Positions 12,501 to 25,260 of a stretch of 64,000 nt of DNA are shown here, piece after piece. The stretch spans positions 654,461 through 718,460 of the forward strand of contig VXBA01000387.1 of the NCBI GenBank assembly GCA_013399895.1, given 5' to 3'. Position numbers and translations under genes: made by a program. Under the pieces are notes generated by a model. That model was given only the letters and a program-made list of their open reading frames with translations. It had not been told where the DNA came from and did no database searches. Numbering within the stretch: the stretch's first letter is position 1; the number at the start of each line of letters is the position of its first letter. Source of the stretch: Serilophus lunatus. Its lineage: Eukaryota > Chordata > Aves > Passeriformes > Eurylaimidae.

Positions 12501-14374
12501 ATCTTTCAGAGAAAAAATATTCCCAAGACTTCCTCATCACATTAACATTTTTTTGCCAGTCCCAGCAAAGAAGTGAAGAGCTATGACTTGGCTTTTTCCA
12601 CATCTCATCATATTCCTCTGGATCATCAAACAGTACAGCTAAACTGGTGAGAAATAATGTAAAGGAGATACCCTGTTGCTGCTCATTTAATATGTTGATT
12701 GAGGACATCAGTGCACTGGGGCTGGGTGTTCTCAGCCTGGCTGTTTCACTGGACAGGGAGAGGAAATTTGGAGTCCGTCTATCCATATGCACACAGTAAC
12801 ACCCCCAGTGTCCGGCTTGACAGAGCCCAAAGGCTTGTCTCTATTTCTTTATGTTTTTTTCCTCAAAAATGGTGGGTTTTTTTCTGTGCATATCCAACAT
12901 TTATATTTTAGTCCTTTCCAGCTGAAATGAAACTTGTAGTCCAAGGAAATAAAAAGAAGAGAAGATAGATGGGAAGAAAAAGTGAGGGAAATATGAAGAG
13001 CTGAGTGCCAGAGGCTGGCATCCAGAGATATGTTTTTAGCCCTCCTTTTCCAAGAAAACCAGAGTGAAGCAGTATTGGTTACCAAATCCCCCTGGCATGG
13101 AAGGGTTGGCTTTTATGAAAAGATGCCTAGAAATGCCATGAGTGCCTACAGAACTCACCTCATTTTCATAGAAAGGATAGATTTAAACTGAGCAAAACTT
13201 TCTTCCTTTACCTATCTCCTATCCTATATCACAGACTGGGAAGTTTGGACATTCTCAGTGTTTGTCATAGTCAAACAGCATGGCACTTTCCTGTAGCATA
13301 ACACATGCTTTCCAGCAGTTATGGCAATATTTGGGATTTGAGATGGTTGGAATTAGCTCTGGCTCTGACACAAATTTCTGTGGCCTGGGGCACACCACTT
13401 TTTACTTTTTGTGACCAGCTTTGTTCACTTTTACTTGGAAACCGACAGGATTTACTCTAGCCCTGAAGTGAAGCATATGCATACATGCTTGACTAGGCAA
13501 GATGTGCACAAACAACATTCTGAGCCTTGAAGCTGAGCTGGAAGTGGATACAATTGGGGTAGGTCCCATTTGTGTATTTTCAGATGAAAGTTGTGCTGAA
13601 ACAGGTGCACAGAAGCATCTCCTTCACATTTTACAACACCTCTTTGACCTACCTTGGTATCACTAAACATGCCAAGATTACAAAATTGTTTCCTAAAGAC
13701 CACAACAAAGCTTAGGCCCAAAGGGATGTGGTCTTCACAAATGCATAAAATCTATAAGAAACTTGTTTTCTACTGAAAGTGAGGAAGAGTGATTCATTTC
13801 ATCATACTTTGTTAGCTACTCTATTTCTAAATTGCAGAGAAAATGTTTGTCTATACGTGCCTCTAACCCAGATAGAGGAAAGCAGGCAGAGAAGAGAAGA
13901 AAACCTCATTCTTGAAGAGGGCATAGAGAGGAACTAGGCTAGCAAGTCAAATGACAGAGCGGTATCTCAGAGATGGCAATCAGACAGGGCTTACAGCATT
14001 GATGTGGACAGCTACTGAAGGTCAAACTAGATTTCCAGTGTAACTGCTTAGATATGGACTATGACAACATTAACCCCTAAAGAAGTCATTACTTGGGAGC
14101 CAAGAGCTGGAAGTGCTGCTTCACCATACTTCATTCAAACTCCATAAACATTGCTTTTTATCAAGTATGAAACTGCTGTGGCAGAGCCAGACTGCTCAAG
14201 AAAAAAGACTTTCTGCTTTACTTGATTTTTAGGTTTCATTTTATAAATGTTTAGTGTGTCAATTCATATAGGGCATATAGTTTGTACACATCTGTGCATA
14301 CATTTATGTACATGAATTTATGTGTAAACATATTCATGAAATACACAGCGATGTTTTTGCATGTTTCATAAATA
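9561..14374. other. Non-coding DNA with weak exon-like spots
   Basis: No gene or transposon recognised. A strong polypyrimidine-AG at about 9562-9585 is followed by 80 bases open in all three frames and then a weak GTCAGC donor. A second acceptor-like site near 12362 leads into about 75 open codons. Neither is good enough to call an exon. The rest is featureless. Confidence 0.5.
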
Positions 14375-14432
14375 TACACACATGTACACACACACAAACA
14401 TATCTGTCTGTCTGTCTATCTGTCATCATCAT
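14375..14432. repeat. Short CA and TCTG microsatellite
   Basis: An imperfect ACAC run at 14375-14400 is followed directly by TCTG/TCTA units at 14401-14424 and ATC units to 14432. This is the left edge of a microsatellite cluster that continues to 16010. Confidence 0.85.
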
Positions 14433-14801
14433 CTCACTGAAACACTCCTATTGGAAGCATAATTTTCTTCCTCACCCTTGATGTAAGTCCTTTTCTTAAC
14501 CTCCTCTGAAAGCACCTCCAGTGCCTCATTCTGATGCCTAATTGGCCTTATCATTAAGGTTTTTTTTTTAACTAATGTCTAAGCTAAATGTTTCCTTTTT
14601 AGGATTCAAGCCATTGCTTCTTGTTATGCCTCTTTCAATGATATCTACATAATATGGATTGATACGCTAGTCAGGGATGGTTTCAAAAGAAGCAAATAGC
14701 ATCCATTAAGGAATGGCAATATAGGAATGAGTCATATAAAAATATCCATCTATCTGTATATATATTTCTCTGTGTGCAGATGGACACACAAACGACTTCG
14801 T

Positions 14802-15885
<1,084 letters not shown>

Positions 15886-15907
15886 TTATTATTATTATTA
15901 ATTATTA

Positions 15908-15987
<80 letters not shown>

Positions 15988-16010
15988 CATTATTATTATT
16001 ATTATTATTA
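15886..16010. repeat. (ATT)n trinucleotide microsatellite
   Basis: About 125 bp of ATT units. The left end has two 'attaatt' phase slips near 15898-15912, and there is a single ATC unit near 15986. Unlike the neighbouring CA tract, it carries interruptions. Confidence 0.97.
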
Positions 16011-19000
16011 CTTCTACTCTACTAACCTTGTGTTTTCCCCTCACTTTTCTCATTATTTACACAGTAAGTGACGGGCCGGTAGCGGCACCAGACCTTCCTC
16101 AGACATGATATGATTGTGTTAAAGTTGCGATTGAGACAGAATGGATACTTTTAGATGGATAGTGTAGCTATTGACACCGGAGTTCACTTTCCATTTCATG
16201 TGATTAGGGTGAAAAATGCAAAGAACAGAGGTAAGCTAATGCTGCCAACAGGACTTTTTCTTGTTGGTGCTCAGAAATGTTTAAGTGTAATGATTATACA
16301 GAAGTAATTACTGTTTTAATGAACAATTTGTTGCACAGTGATGCCCAAACTAGAACTCTTTGATCATCACGGTAGATGCTTCCCTCTTTCTGTTCCCAAA
16401 GCCCATTAGAATAATTTAACTCACCTAAGTTTCAGCACAGCTTGTTGTTACTGGAAATTAACTACTTTGTCTGATCCAATTTTAAATTAGACAAGATAAT
16501 CAGAAGAGCCTCTGCCACTTCACTGGAAGGACCATTCCTCCACCATCAAAAGAAAATCTCATAATTGTCATACTGTCTCTGAGGTTTTCTTCATTTTCAG
16601 CTTTAATTGCAATTTATTTGATGCTGAAAAGAATGCCACACCTTCAATTCACCTTCTTCCATTCATATAGAGTTATCATGACTTCACAACTCAAAGGAAT
16701 AAGGATCTCTCCTTGAAAACTTTTCCTATGCATTTCTCTGACTCATGTTCAGTTACGCTTCTTTTATTTTGGCCCTCAAAAGAGGACAATCTACCCACTG
16801 AGCAATATCACAGCTACACATAGCTGAACTTTTTGTTCTGCATATGCCAATTACTTACTCTGGAGACGCTAAAATTTGGGAGTAACTTTTTGAAAACCAT
16901 TTTTTTGCTGCATTATTGTTATTGGAATGACAGAAGACAAACTGACCTCAAATGCTGAAACAACTGAAAATGAAATGGAAATATGAGCAGTATCTTTGTC
17001 TAATCTTAGACTGTAACAGAAGTGGATGCAATGTTCTCCATGTCTTTCTTGCATCTGACATAAGAGTAATATGAAGTAAACCTTCAGCAAAATTAATTTC
17101 TGAAGATAACCTCCTACGACTTAGCATATAAGATTTAACTTTGCTGCTGTAAATTAATAAAAAAGCCTTATATGATAAAACCATATCTGCTATAGACCTT
17201 CGGTTACCACAACCATACTGTGCAAAAAATAAAAAATCAACAACAAAAAACCAACCCAACTCAAGGGACAAAGGAACAGCACCTCAGGATGAACCTGTCT
17301 CAGTTTGGGTCAGAGAGATGCAAACATGGCCAGGACAACAAAGATATTTATGACTGCATGGAAAAGCATGCAGAGCTGAGATGCTGAAAACCAGCAACTC
17401 TCTTACAAGAATTTCTCATCCCATTGACTAGGCTACTATTAAACATTGCATTTCAATACTCTTTGGCATATTGTGTGGTTTCTTTTGTTTCATTGTATCT
17501 GGATGGAGACTTAGTTATCAAATATTGAAAAAGGGGAAAGAAAAATAACGTGTTTCTACAGTAGATCATATTGACATATTGGGATTTCATCTTGCATAGC
17601 TGAATCATTTATATCTGACAGTTAGAACTACATTGAAGACATTAGACTTCACAGATAAATTAATTCTAAGAAATGTTTATACATCTAGAGAGCCGCATCC
17701 ATTGACTTCTTCTCCAAGCTGAGGCAGAGAAACTAGATTTTTAGAAAATGGCTTTCTTGTGACAAAAGAGATTTTGGTGGAAGTCATTCACATTTTATTG
17801 CTTGAAAAAGACAGTTCCAGAGTGAAAAAATTCATAGTAATGTTCATTATGTTAATGAACAAAAATCACAAGTTGATTTCACCAACAGTAGCAGCTCTGG
17901 GAAGACTTCGATTAGCCCAAGGGATGTGTGGTGGTGTTGATATCATTTGGTTCAAAGGACACAGAAAGAGGAATCAATTTTCTCCCTTAAAGGTGTCATG
18001 AAGAACAGATGCCTCTAGTCTTGGCCAAAGTGGATGTGTGAGAGAGGGATGTTGGAGGTAATAGGGATATCAAATAGAGAAAGTCAGTCATGGACATCTA
18101 CCTAAGAGGTGTCTCACTGGGCCATTAATTAATTGATGAGATAAAGATTTCCTTGGGCTTAATGCTATGGTATACATTAACTTACAATGGAAAAGCTATC
18201 TTTGAAATCATGTCTTTGCTCATTGGTCTATGAACCACTTCTGGATTAATAGGTATGAGAAAAGGAAAGGAATGAGAAGTAGTGAGATTAAACCTTATTA
18301 TATATAATTTGTATGTTTACTAAATAACATAAAATTATAGGTTTTTTCTGGTAGGTTGAAGCTGCAGCAGAGTTTTTCTGATGCTTTTACTTCCATCTGA
18401 GTTAAGTCAACTATATTGTTATATGTGTGCACACACAAACTTCCTTTACTGTACAAAAATCTATTCCTTCACTGAGTCCATAATCACTTCTGTTCTACTT
18501 CTACAAAATTTTTATGGCCTGAAAATAGTCAAAATAAAGTTTTTGTCTAATTAAACCTGTGGCTGAGGGAATCAAGCTGAGTATGAAGAAAGAGAATAAA
18601 AGAATTGCTAAGTACTTTTTATGGTCTACTAGCTAAACTACATGGACCCTCCAGCATTCTGGCAAAACCAATGTACAAATCGGCTCTTTTCTTATTTAAT
18701 TTGCTGGTGAATGTAGGGGTGCTACTGTGGTCACTGGCAGCAATCCCAGAACTAAGTTCTCTGAATAAGTCCTGTAGCTTCAAAGAAGTACCTCAGTATG
18801 CCTGTATTTTTAAAGGTAGTCATAAGTCATTACACAGGTATTGTGTATTTCTACCTGACAGAAAAACACATTAGAACTTACACATTTTCCTGTTGTAACT
18901 CTTTACATAACCAGACAGAGTTATGTAAAGGAAAGGGATTGTTTCCCAGAGAGAGAAATAGAACATTTATAATATCCTACACTCCCTATTCCCATGCTCT

Positions 19001-21780
19001 CCAGTCAGCATAGAAGATCTTACTGTCAGTTGATGTCCTCCACAAGGAAAAATAGGTATCACAGTCCTGCCAGGAAATTTCCCTGAGGTAAAGAGTAGGT
19101 GATGGGGGGATGAAAGGTGAAAAATAGGTAAAAAAAAATTTCTCTTATAGTTGTAGAACTAATTTCTCAGAAAAGAAAGCAGTGAGTAATATTCAGGAAA
19201 CGTGACTGAAAGTGCCTCAGGTGCTTCATGAGTAGGTGGGTGTTACTGAGTGCCAAGTTCCCTCTCTGGCTAGACAGTCACCTACAGGAAGCTCTTGGCT
19301 TAGATAGCATTTCTGCTGGGCAGACAGAAACCAGCAATGCTGAAAGGATGTCCCACAGACTGGTAATGAAATGTCTTGCTAACAAGAGATGAGTTGGGCT
19401 GGGTACAAAGATCATTGCAAGGTGCTGCTGTATATGAGGACATCTGTCAAGTACAGTTGACCTGCCAGGAACAAGCCATCTAAATTGGATGTGACTCAAA
19501 CTTCCTCTGTCTCTACATGATATTTGTATGCTTTGTGGAAAATATTTCCTGTTACTTTCGTTAGCATGTGTCATTGAATATATAATGTCCTGTCACTTTT
19601 ACTAGTATGTTCTATTGACTATATTGCTCCTGCAAAGCTCATGTTGAGTTAATGTACCCTATTTATTTATACAATTCATTTTGCTTTATTTCCAGAGACA
19701 TGCTGTGACCATACTGTGATGCAGATCCTGTGAGAGTGACTGTAATAAATAAACCCAGCGAACAATTATCTCCCAAACACAGCCTCACTGACACAAATCA
19801 GTGGAGTATAGTTCTTCACTTACATTTAAGAGCTGGTGGTCGCATACTAAATGTGGAGTGTAACCAACAGGGAGTACAAGCAATGCATTTGTGATCAGAA
19901 ATGGAAGGGCAGGAGGAAAAAGACAACCAAAGAGCTTCATAGTAATAATTTGGAGGGTAAAATAAGTTTTGTGGTGTTGGGGTATTGATAAAGCTAATCC
20001 TTCTAAATATGTATATTTTTCCCCAAATTTTCTGGTACATAGACAGATAGCAACCTGAATAAATAGCTGGATAGAGTGTTTGTTTGTTTGTTTTAGTTCT
20101 GTTGTTTTGTTTGGGTGTGTTTTTTAAATGAGCTTTTTTTCTTATGATGCCTGCATTTGGAATTAATGAACATTATATCCTTTGTCCAGAGAATTATACT
20201 GTATTTCTTTCTTCTCTCCAAATCTTTTCTTTTTCACTGGACAACATCTACTTCTCTGTACATTTCATTTTGACTACTCTTGCAGTAAAACTGCTGTATA
20301 TAACCACCTGAGATGGTGTCATTCTACTGTTGATGTAAACTACTAAATTCTCTGGAAACGGAAAGAAAGTTCAAATTTCCAAGAGCAGAGTGCTGTAGAA
20401 ACAAAGGAATCCCACAATCACTGACTTGCTCTCTCTTGCTCTAGTTTAAATAACTCTGAGAGTGCTTAAAACTAGGTGTTTCAGACTTAGAACAATCATG
20501 ATAAACATCACAACAGTAGGTTTTATAGTGTAGGTGTGGATGTTTGATTCATTGTTCAAACAATGTTCAGATGTCCTTATAGAAACTGAGGTTTCATCAA
20601 TACAGTCAATATTATTTAATATACAATTCTTGTGACCAAATGATGAAACTTACTTTGAGCTGAAATGAATCTTGAGATCAAACTCCACTGACCATATTAC
20701 CTAACTCACTGTTGACTTAGAGACAGCCAAAGGAGATTTGCTCAAATACAGATGTGTACCCTGCAGATGCACATATTCAGTCAAAGGAATCACTGTCTTA
20801 ATTTTGAAGTAAACAAAACCGAGGAAGATGAAGTGCAGCACTGTGTAGGATTTTTTAAAATACTGTAATATAATTATAATTATAAATATAATAATAACCA
20901 GCATATGGTGAGACTTTCTTATTCCATACCTTTGCTGTTACTTTACGCTGCCCACACTGACGTTTGTAGTTCCTCTAGGCTGCATGGTGACAACATGGCA
21001 TCAATGAGAAGACAGTAGTTTTGATTGCAAGATTGCTCCAAAGCCCTGAAAAGCTAACAAATGTCTTATCCACTGTCATCCTTGTCACTTTGAGTTTTGA
21101 GCTCTGAGATCTTTAACTCGCACTATGCTGCTCTGCTGTTGTGGAAGATGTGCTTGGAGAATGACAATATCTTCACAGGGCCAGTGGCTGCCACTTGTGT
21201 AAGCCTCATGCCAGTCTTTCAGAATGGTTGAATTTCCCCTCCCTGTCTATGACTCTATTCATTAAGTCATGTCATAGTAGAAAAAAACTAGAAAAGTAAG
21301 AGCAATTCACGTGAGAGGTGCTGGACCGCCGTGTAGGAGAAGTTTGGTTCTGTTGGATCATCTTTGAGTGAGAAACTCAGACACTGGGAGCTGTCTGAGG
21401 TTTCTCCCACCACCCTCTGACCTCACACACTCAGTCAGTAGGTTGTAGGTCAGTTTGTCTCTCTGTATCACAATATCAGGGCCATGGTGCTAAAGTTTGT
21501 GGTAAACCCTCAAAACCACCTTAGGTACGTCCTGGACTTAATCGGGCTGGAAAGAAAGGACATTAAATACCAGTTAAAGAATACAAAGCTCTGTTCCTCA
21601 AACAGCCATGGCACGATTTGCTGATACCTAAGCTGCTGGCAGGAACAAAAACACCACTTCACCACAGCAGTCATGCTCTGTGTGTCTCCTGAAATGCCAG
21701 TATATGGCAGGGCAAAGGGAGAGTAGGATTTCAGCCTTCACTCCAAGCTGCCTCGCTTTCTTGGGTTTATGTCAGGCCCT
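16011..21780. other. Non-coding DNA; one non-coding exon-like segment
   Basis: Just right of the ATT repeat, 16065-16230 has a polypyrimidine acceptor-like start and an 'acagag' then GTAAGC donor-like end. It has stops in all frames and a CpG pocket (16071-16086), so any exon would be non-coding. A GTTT tetranucleotide run lies at 20076-20095. The segment 19560-19800 ends in an AATAAA-rich, LTR-like stretch (19743-19752) that I cannot assign. No gene recognised. Confidence 0.5.
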
Positions 21781-21920
21781 TAGCGTTATTTGAACATAGT
21801 TTTTCTGGTTTAATTTGCATAATTGATGAGATGGAAAATTATCTCGATGATTGATGGATGTTCTGCATGCACCAGGGTTTGTCACAAAATATAATGCATC
21901 TGTAGGATGAGCCTGCTGCT
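21781..21920. promoter_or_regulatory. Candidate enhancer, POU/HOX-PBX words
   Basis: A perfect octamer-type ATTTGCAT at 21813-21820 runs straight into AATTGATGAG, and TGATTGATGG (PBX/HOX- and MEIS-like) follows at 21848-21857. The cluster spans about 45 bp in otherwise plain AT-rich DNA and resembles composite sites of developmental enhancers. Activity and conservation are not shown by the sequence. Confidence 0.3.
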
Positions 21921-23214
21921 CCTGCCATGTTATTTCCCAACAGGGCTATAAAATTCAAACTTAACCCTGCAGGTTTTTAGGTTTCTTTTCTTTTTAATCT
22001 TTTACAATGTAATGTGCAACACTGTAAACAAACACGAAGACACAGCATCCACTAAAGTTACCATCTTTCTTCATTGTACTCCAAGGACATGGAGTAATAA
22101 AAGGAAAAAAACTGTATCACACTAGTAGATTTGAACCAAGACTTTCCTACACGAGGCGTTCTGACTCTTCAGAGACTTGCTCCATAGTTCTATCTATACA
22201 TTTCCATCTGCTTTGGGGATATTTACATTAAAAATAATTTCTTTTTATTTTCAATGTGTTAACAGTGCATATACCACAATTCATGTGATAAGTAGACTTT
22301 AATTTGATAATTGCTTGTAGATCTTTATATAATCAAAAGACGATGACAAGTGCAAAATTAATCTTTGGCAATTAATAGTGCTTCTTTCTGAGGGAAGTCT
22401 GACTTGGTCCATTCCTGTTCAGCAAAGCACTGAGGCACATGGGTAACTTGAAGGCTGTTCTAAAGTTCAAAGTAGCATGTGCTTAAAGTCCAGCTTATGT
22501 TACAGTCCTCTGAAGAGCAGAGAGCTGCATGGACACATGTAACTTCTTTGCTGAGCAGTGAATTTGGAGAGCTGAAGCCTCAAATGTCCTGCAAATTATG
22601 CCCAGGCATATGGTGGTTTTGTTCAAACCTCCTATGACACAGTTTCTGGCCACCCCCTTGGGCTCTGTTGCTGGTTACTACGGAGAAGAGATCAGTGCCT
22701 GCCCGTCTCCTTCCTCTCATGAGGAAGTTTTCACTCAGTGAGGTCTTAGGAGGAAAATAGGGAGAGAAGGGAGATTAGAAGAGAGTTTTCTTGATCCTCA
22801 TATTGATCATACACAAAGATTATGAAAAAGATTTCTAAGGTATTTTCAAATCATTTCAGCAGGCTAAAAGCATTGGTTGAGTCAAAGATTTTCACAGTGT
22901 TTGGAGGACAGTGTTGCTGTGCCAGGCCAGTTTTCTAAATAACATCAGTTTTGGTACAAGTAATGATATCAGTGGGGCTGGAAAGATGAACACTGACAGT
23001 CCTCCAAAGACTTCGGAAAAGGTACCAGAGTAAAGTACTTACCCCAAGAACTCATTACTGTGACAACTCATTGCACTGAATGAAAATTTGCTTCTACGGG
23101 AATATGTTCTCCGAGCTACATATGGATTCCTCCAAACTGTGAATAGGTCCAATCTGCTTTTCTCAGTGATTTGATTTTATACACTTTAGTTCACATTAAC
23201 AAGAAGATGAAAAC
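21921..23214. other. Non-coding DNA, nothing recognised
   Basis: AT-rich around 22210-22390, with several TAATT-type words but no coding signal. No repeat family recognised. Confidence 0.55.
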
Positions 23215-23446
23215 ATGTTTCCAGTACTAAGCCTGTATGTGGTACTATGCATTTTTTTCCATCATACTGTACCCATTGTTAATGTTCCTTGGAGAAAAAG
23301 GATAAACCAGGCCAAGAAAGTAAAAAAAATAACCCAACAAAAAAACCTAGAGGAAGGCACTGACAATATTGTGTTGATGCCCCTAGAAAATGACTCCAAA
23401 CCTGAAATTATTCAGCTTCTAAGCACTGATGTAGAAATATCATATG
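23215..23446 (+). CDS. Candidate coding exon, unknown protein
   Basis: I do not recognise the protein. A 110-codon frame starts at ATG 23215, and a donor-like GTGAGC follows base 23446 in the middle of a codon (TAT G, then GTGAGC). Up to the donor it encodes about 77 residues: a hydrophobic stretch near residues 3-24 (VLSLYVVLCIFF and on), which could be a signal anchor or membrane segment, then a basic patch (WRKRINQAKKVKK), then an acidic tail containing ENDSKPEIIQLLSTDVEISY. An in-frame stop lies 18 bases upstream of the ATG. No convincing acceptor precedes it, so this would have to be a first coding exon or the start may be wrong. The phase at 23446 fits the candidate at 31215. Chance is a strong alternative. 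Confidence 0.2.
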
Positions 23447-25019
23447 GTGAGCGCCACGGTTCTTTTCCAACAAGGAACTTTTCTACCAAGGAAAATGAAA
23501 GACATTCTCTCCATCCCTGGTCTACGCATGATGCTGCTCCAGTTTGAAGTGACAAAGGGTTGATTAGTTATGATCGGCTGCTACAGCTGAGGCAATACAG
23601 AACTCCAATCAATTCCCCAGCAATCAATTTGTTACACTGAACTCTCTTTCCCTCCATCTGCAGCTGCTTGACATCCATCAGGGCCCCCTTCTCTTGCTTC
23701 TAAGTCCTGGTGAGCATCTGAAGATAGCTCAGTGGGCTGAAATGGAGATCACTGGCTTGGAGGGCTATTGGTCAGAGAGGCGGGCGGCCTTAACCCTCTG
23801 GAGCTGAGCAGCTCAGCTGCACACTTCAAGTTTCTACTGTGATATTATATTTGACATTCAATTTGAAACCCTAAACTCCTTTAATGCAATATCTCAGCAC
23901 AATGATAGTAATAAGGCAGGACCACTTGCTTTCGATTTAACTACCAAAGGCAAAGGGGAGAGGGGGAGAAAAGGAGAAAACAGCCCCAATTATGTTAACC
24001 CCTTTGCTACTAGATCAGTAGGGGTCTTGCTTTATAGGTACAAAATTCCATGTTAAAATAAACTGGAAAAGGAAAAAGGCAGAGGAGTGCTTTTTAAGAC
24101 AGCAGCTAAAAGCTTTGGGTATTTTTGTGTTTTGCACCCTGAAAGCGCCACAGGCTGCCATTTGCTGTGAAAAATTTCAACAAAACTGCATGGAAATCAG
24201 GCTGCCTTCCGGTAGACCTGCCACCTTGCATATATGGCAGAAGATAAACAGTTCAAGTCATAATTTCCTAAATGCAAGGCCACAATGTGCCCTGATACGT
24301 CCCTCTAATGCTTCAGAATTCTCCTTACATGGTTTTGTCACCATCCCCCAACAATCAAAATGACAGCAGTGCACCAGCTCTCAATATCTCTGTTTCACAA
24401 ATGGGTAAATTAAGGTCCAATTTTGGTGGAACATGGAAATGTTGTTCATTGTTCAAGCTGAAATAGTGACTGTTAGCCTCTAGCGGTTTTCAAGACTCAG
24501 ATATGGGGCTGTCTGTTCTAGTGAATTTTGAAACACCATTTCTAGCCCAAATTTGCCTCTAATCCTGAGGCAAGTAGGACTGTTGTCCAGATTTTTGTCA
24601 GCCTTCCAGAATGAGAAAATATAAACTCTGGCTGTGTTACATGAAGTTTTGCACAGCTCTTCCACTGGCAGTCACCATCCGTTAAACTCAACGAATCTGA
24701 ACCACCATTAGTCAAAGCAGTGATCAATGTGGGAGAAAAAGGACGTAGACTTTATGAATCAAATCTAAAGGTAGTGAATATTCATACCATGAATATTGTA
24801 TGTATGTATACTGTGGTTTCTAGGATAAGGATTTTTCCTTCTGGTAACTTAATTTCTTTCTCTTCTAGTCTTTTCTCACCCTTCTTTCCCTTTGACCATG
24901 TTTCCGACCTGCATTGTGAAGGATATAAAACTTCCTGTCTGCCTCTTCCCAGTTTGTCCTTAGACAGCAAGTGAATGTCAGAGATCTAGTCTCAAACTAT
25001 TTAAAAACATTTAGCCAGC
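23447..25019. other. Non-coding DNA
   Basis: No gene recognised. A strong pyrimidine tract and CAG near 23662 is followed by 46 bases open in one frame and a GTGAGC donor-like site at about 23709, which is too weak to call. 23830-23960 is AT-rich with TAAT words and could be a conserved element. Confidence 0.5.
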
Positions 25020-25260
25020 TTTACGCGACAACTCTTCGGTCAAACTTTCTCTGCTTTAGGAAAGGACATGTCGCCCCTCTTGGCAAATCAATTATTCAGA
25101 CGCTGTGATAGTCCGAGGCATCGTATCAGTAATAAAGTAGTGAATTATTAATCACGGCTTGTGCCGTTTCGATTAGATTTGGGAAATTCAGGATTAAATT
25201 TCTGGCACCCTGTGTCTCAGATTGAGCTCAGCCCAGCTGGCCTGACAGGCATGAGCTGGC
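25020..25260. promoter_or_regulatory. Candidate enhancer with homeodomain-type sites
   Basis: There are 10 CpGs between 25021 and 25200, dense for this window. Homeodomain cores crowd the same stretch: CAATTATT near 25088-25096, TAATAAAG near 25130, GAATTATTAATCA at 25142-25154, GATTAG near 25171, and a bicoid-class GGATTA at 25191-25196. There is no open frame of note. CpG retention with TAAT clusters is typical of deeply conserved enhancers near developmental regulators. This is inferred from composition only. Confidence 0.35.

Noticed and set aside
12340..12586. About 75 open codons after an acceptor-like site
   Set aside because: Acceptor tract is interrupted, the internal GTAAAG donor is weak, and the translation has no recognisable features.
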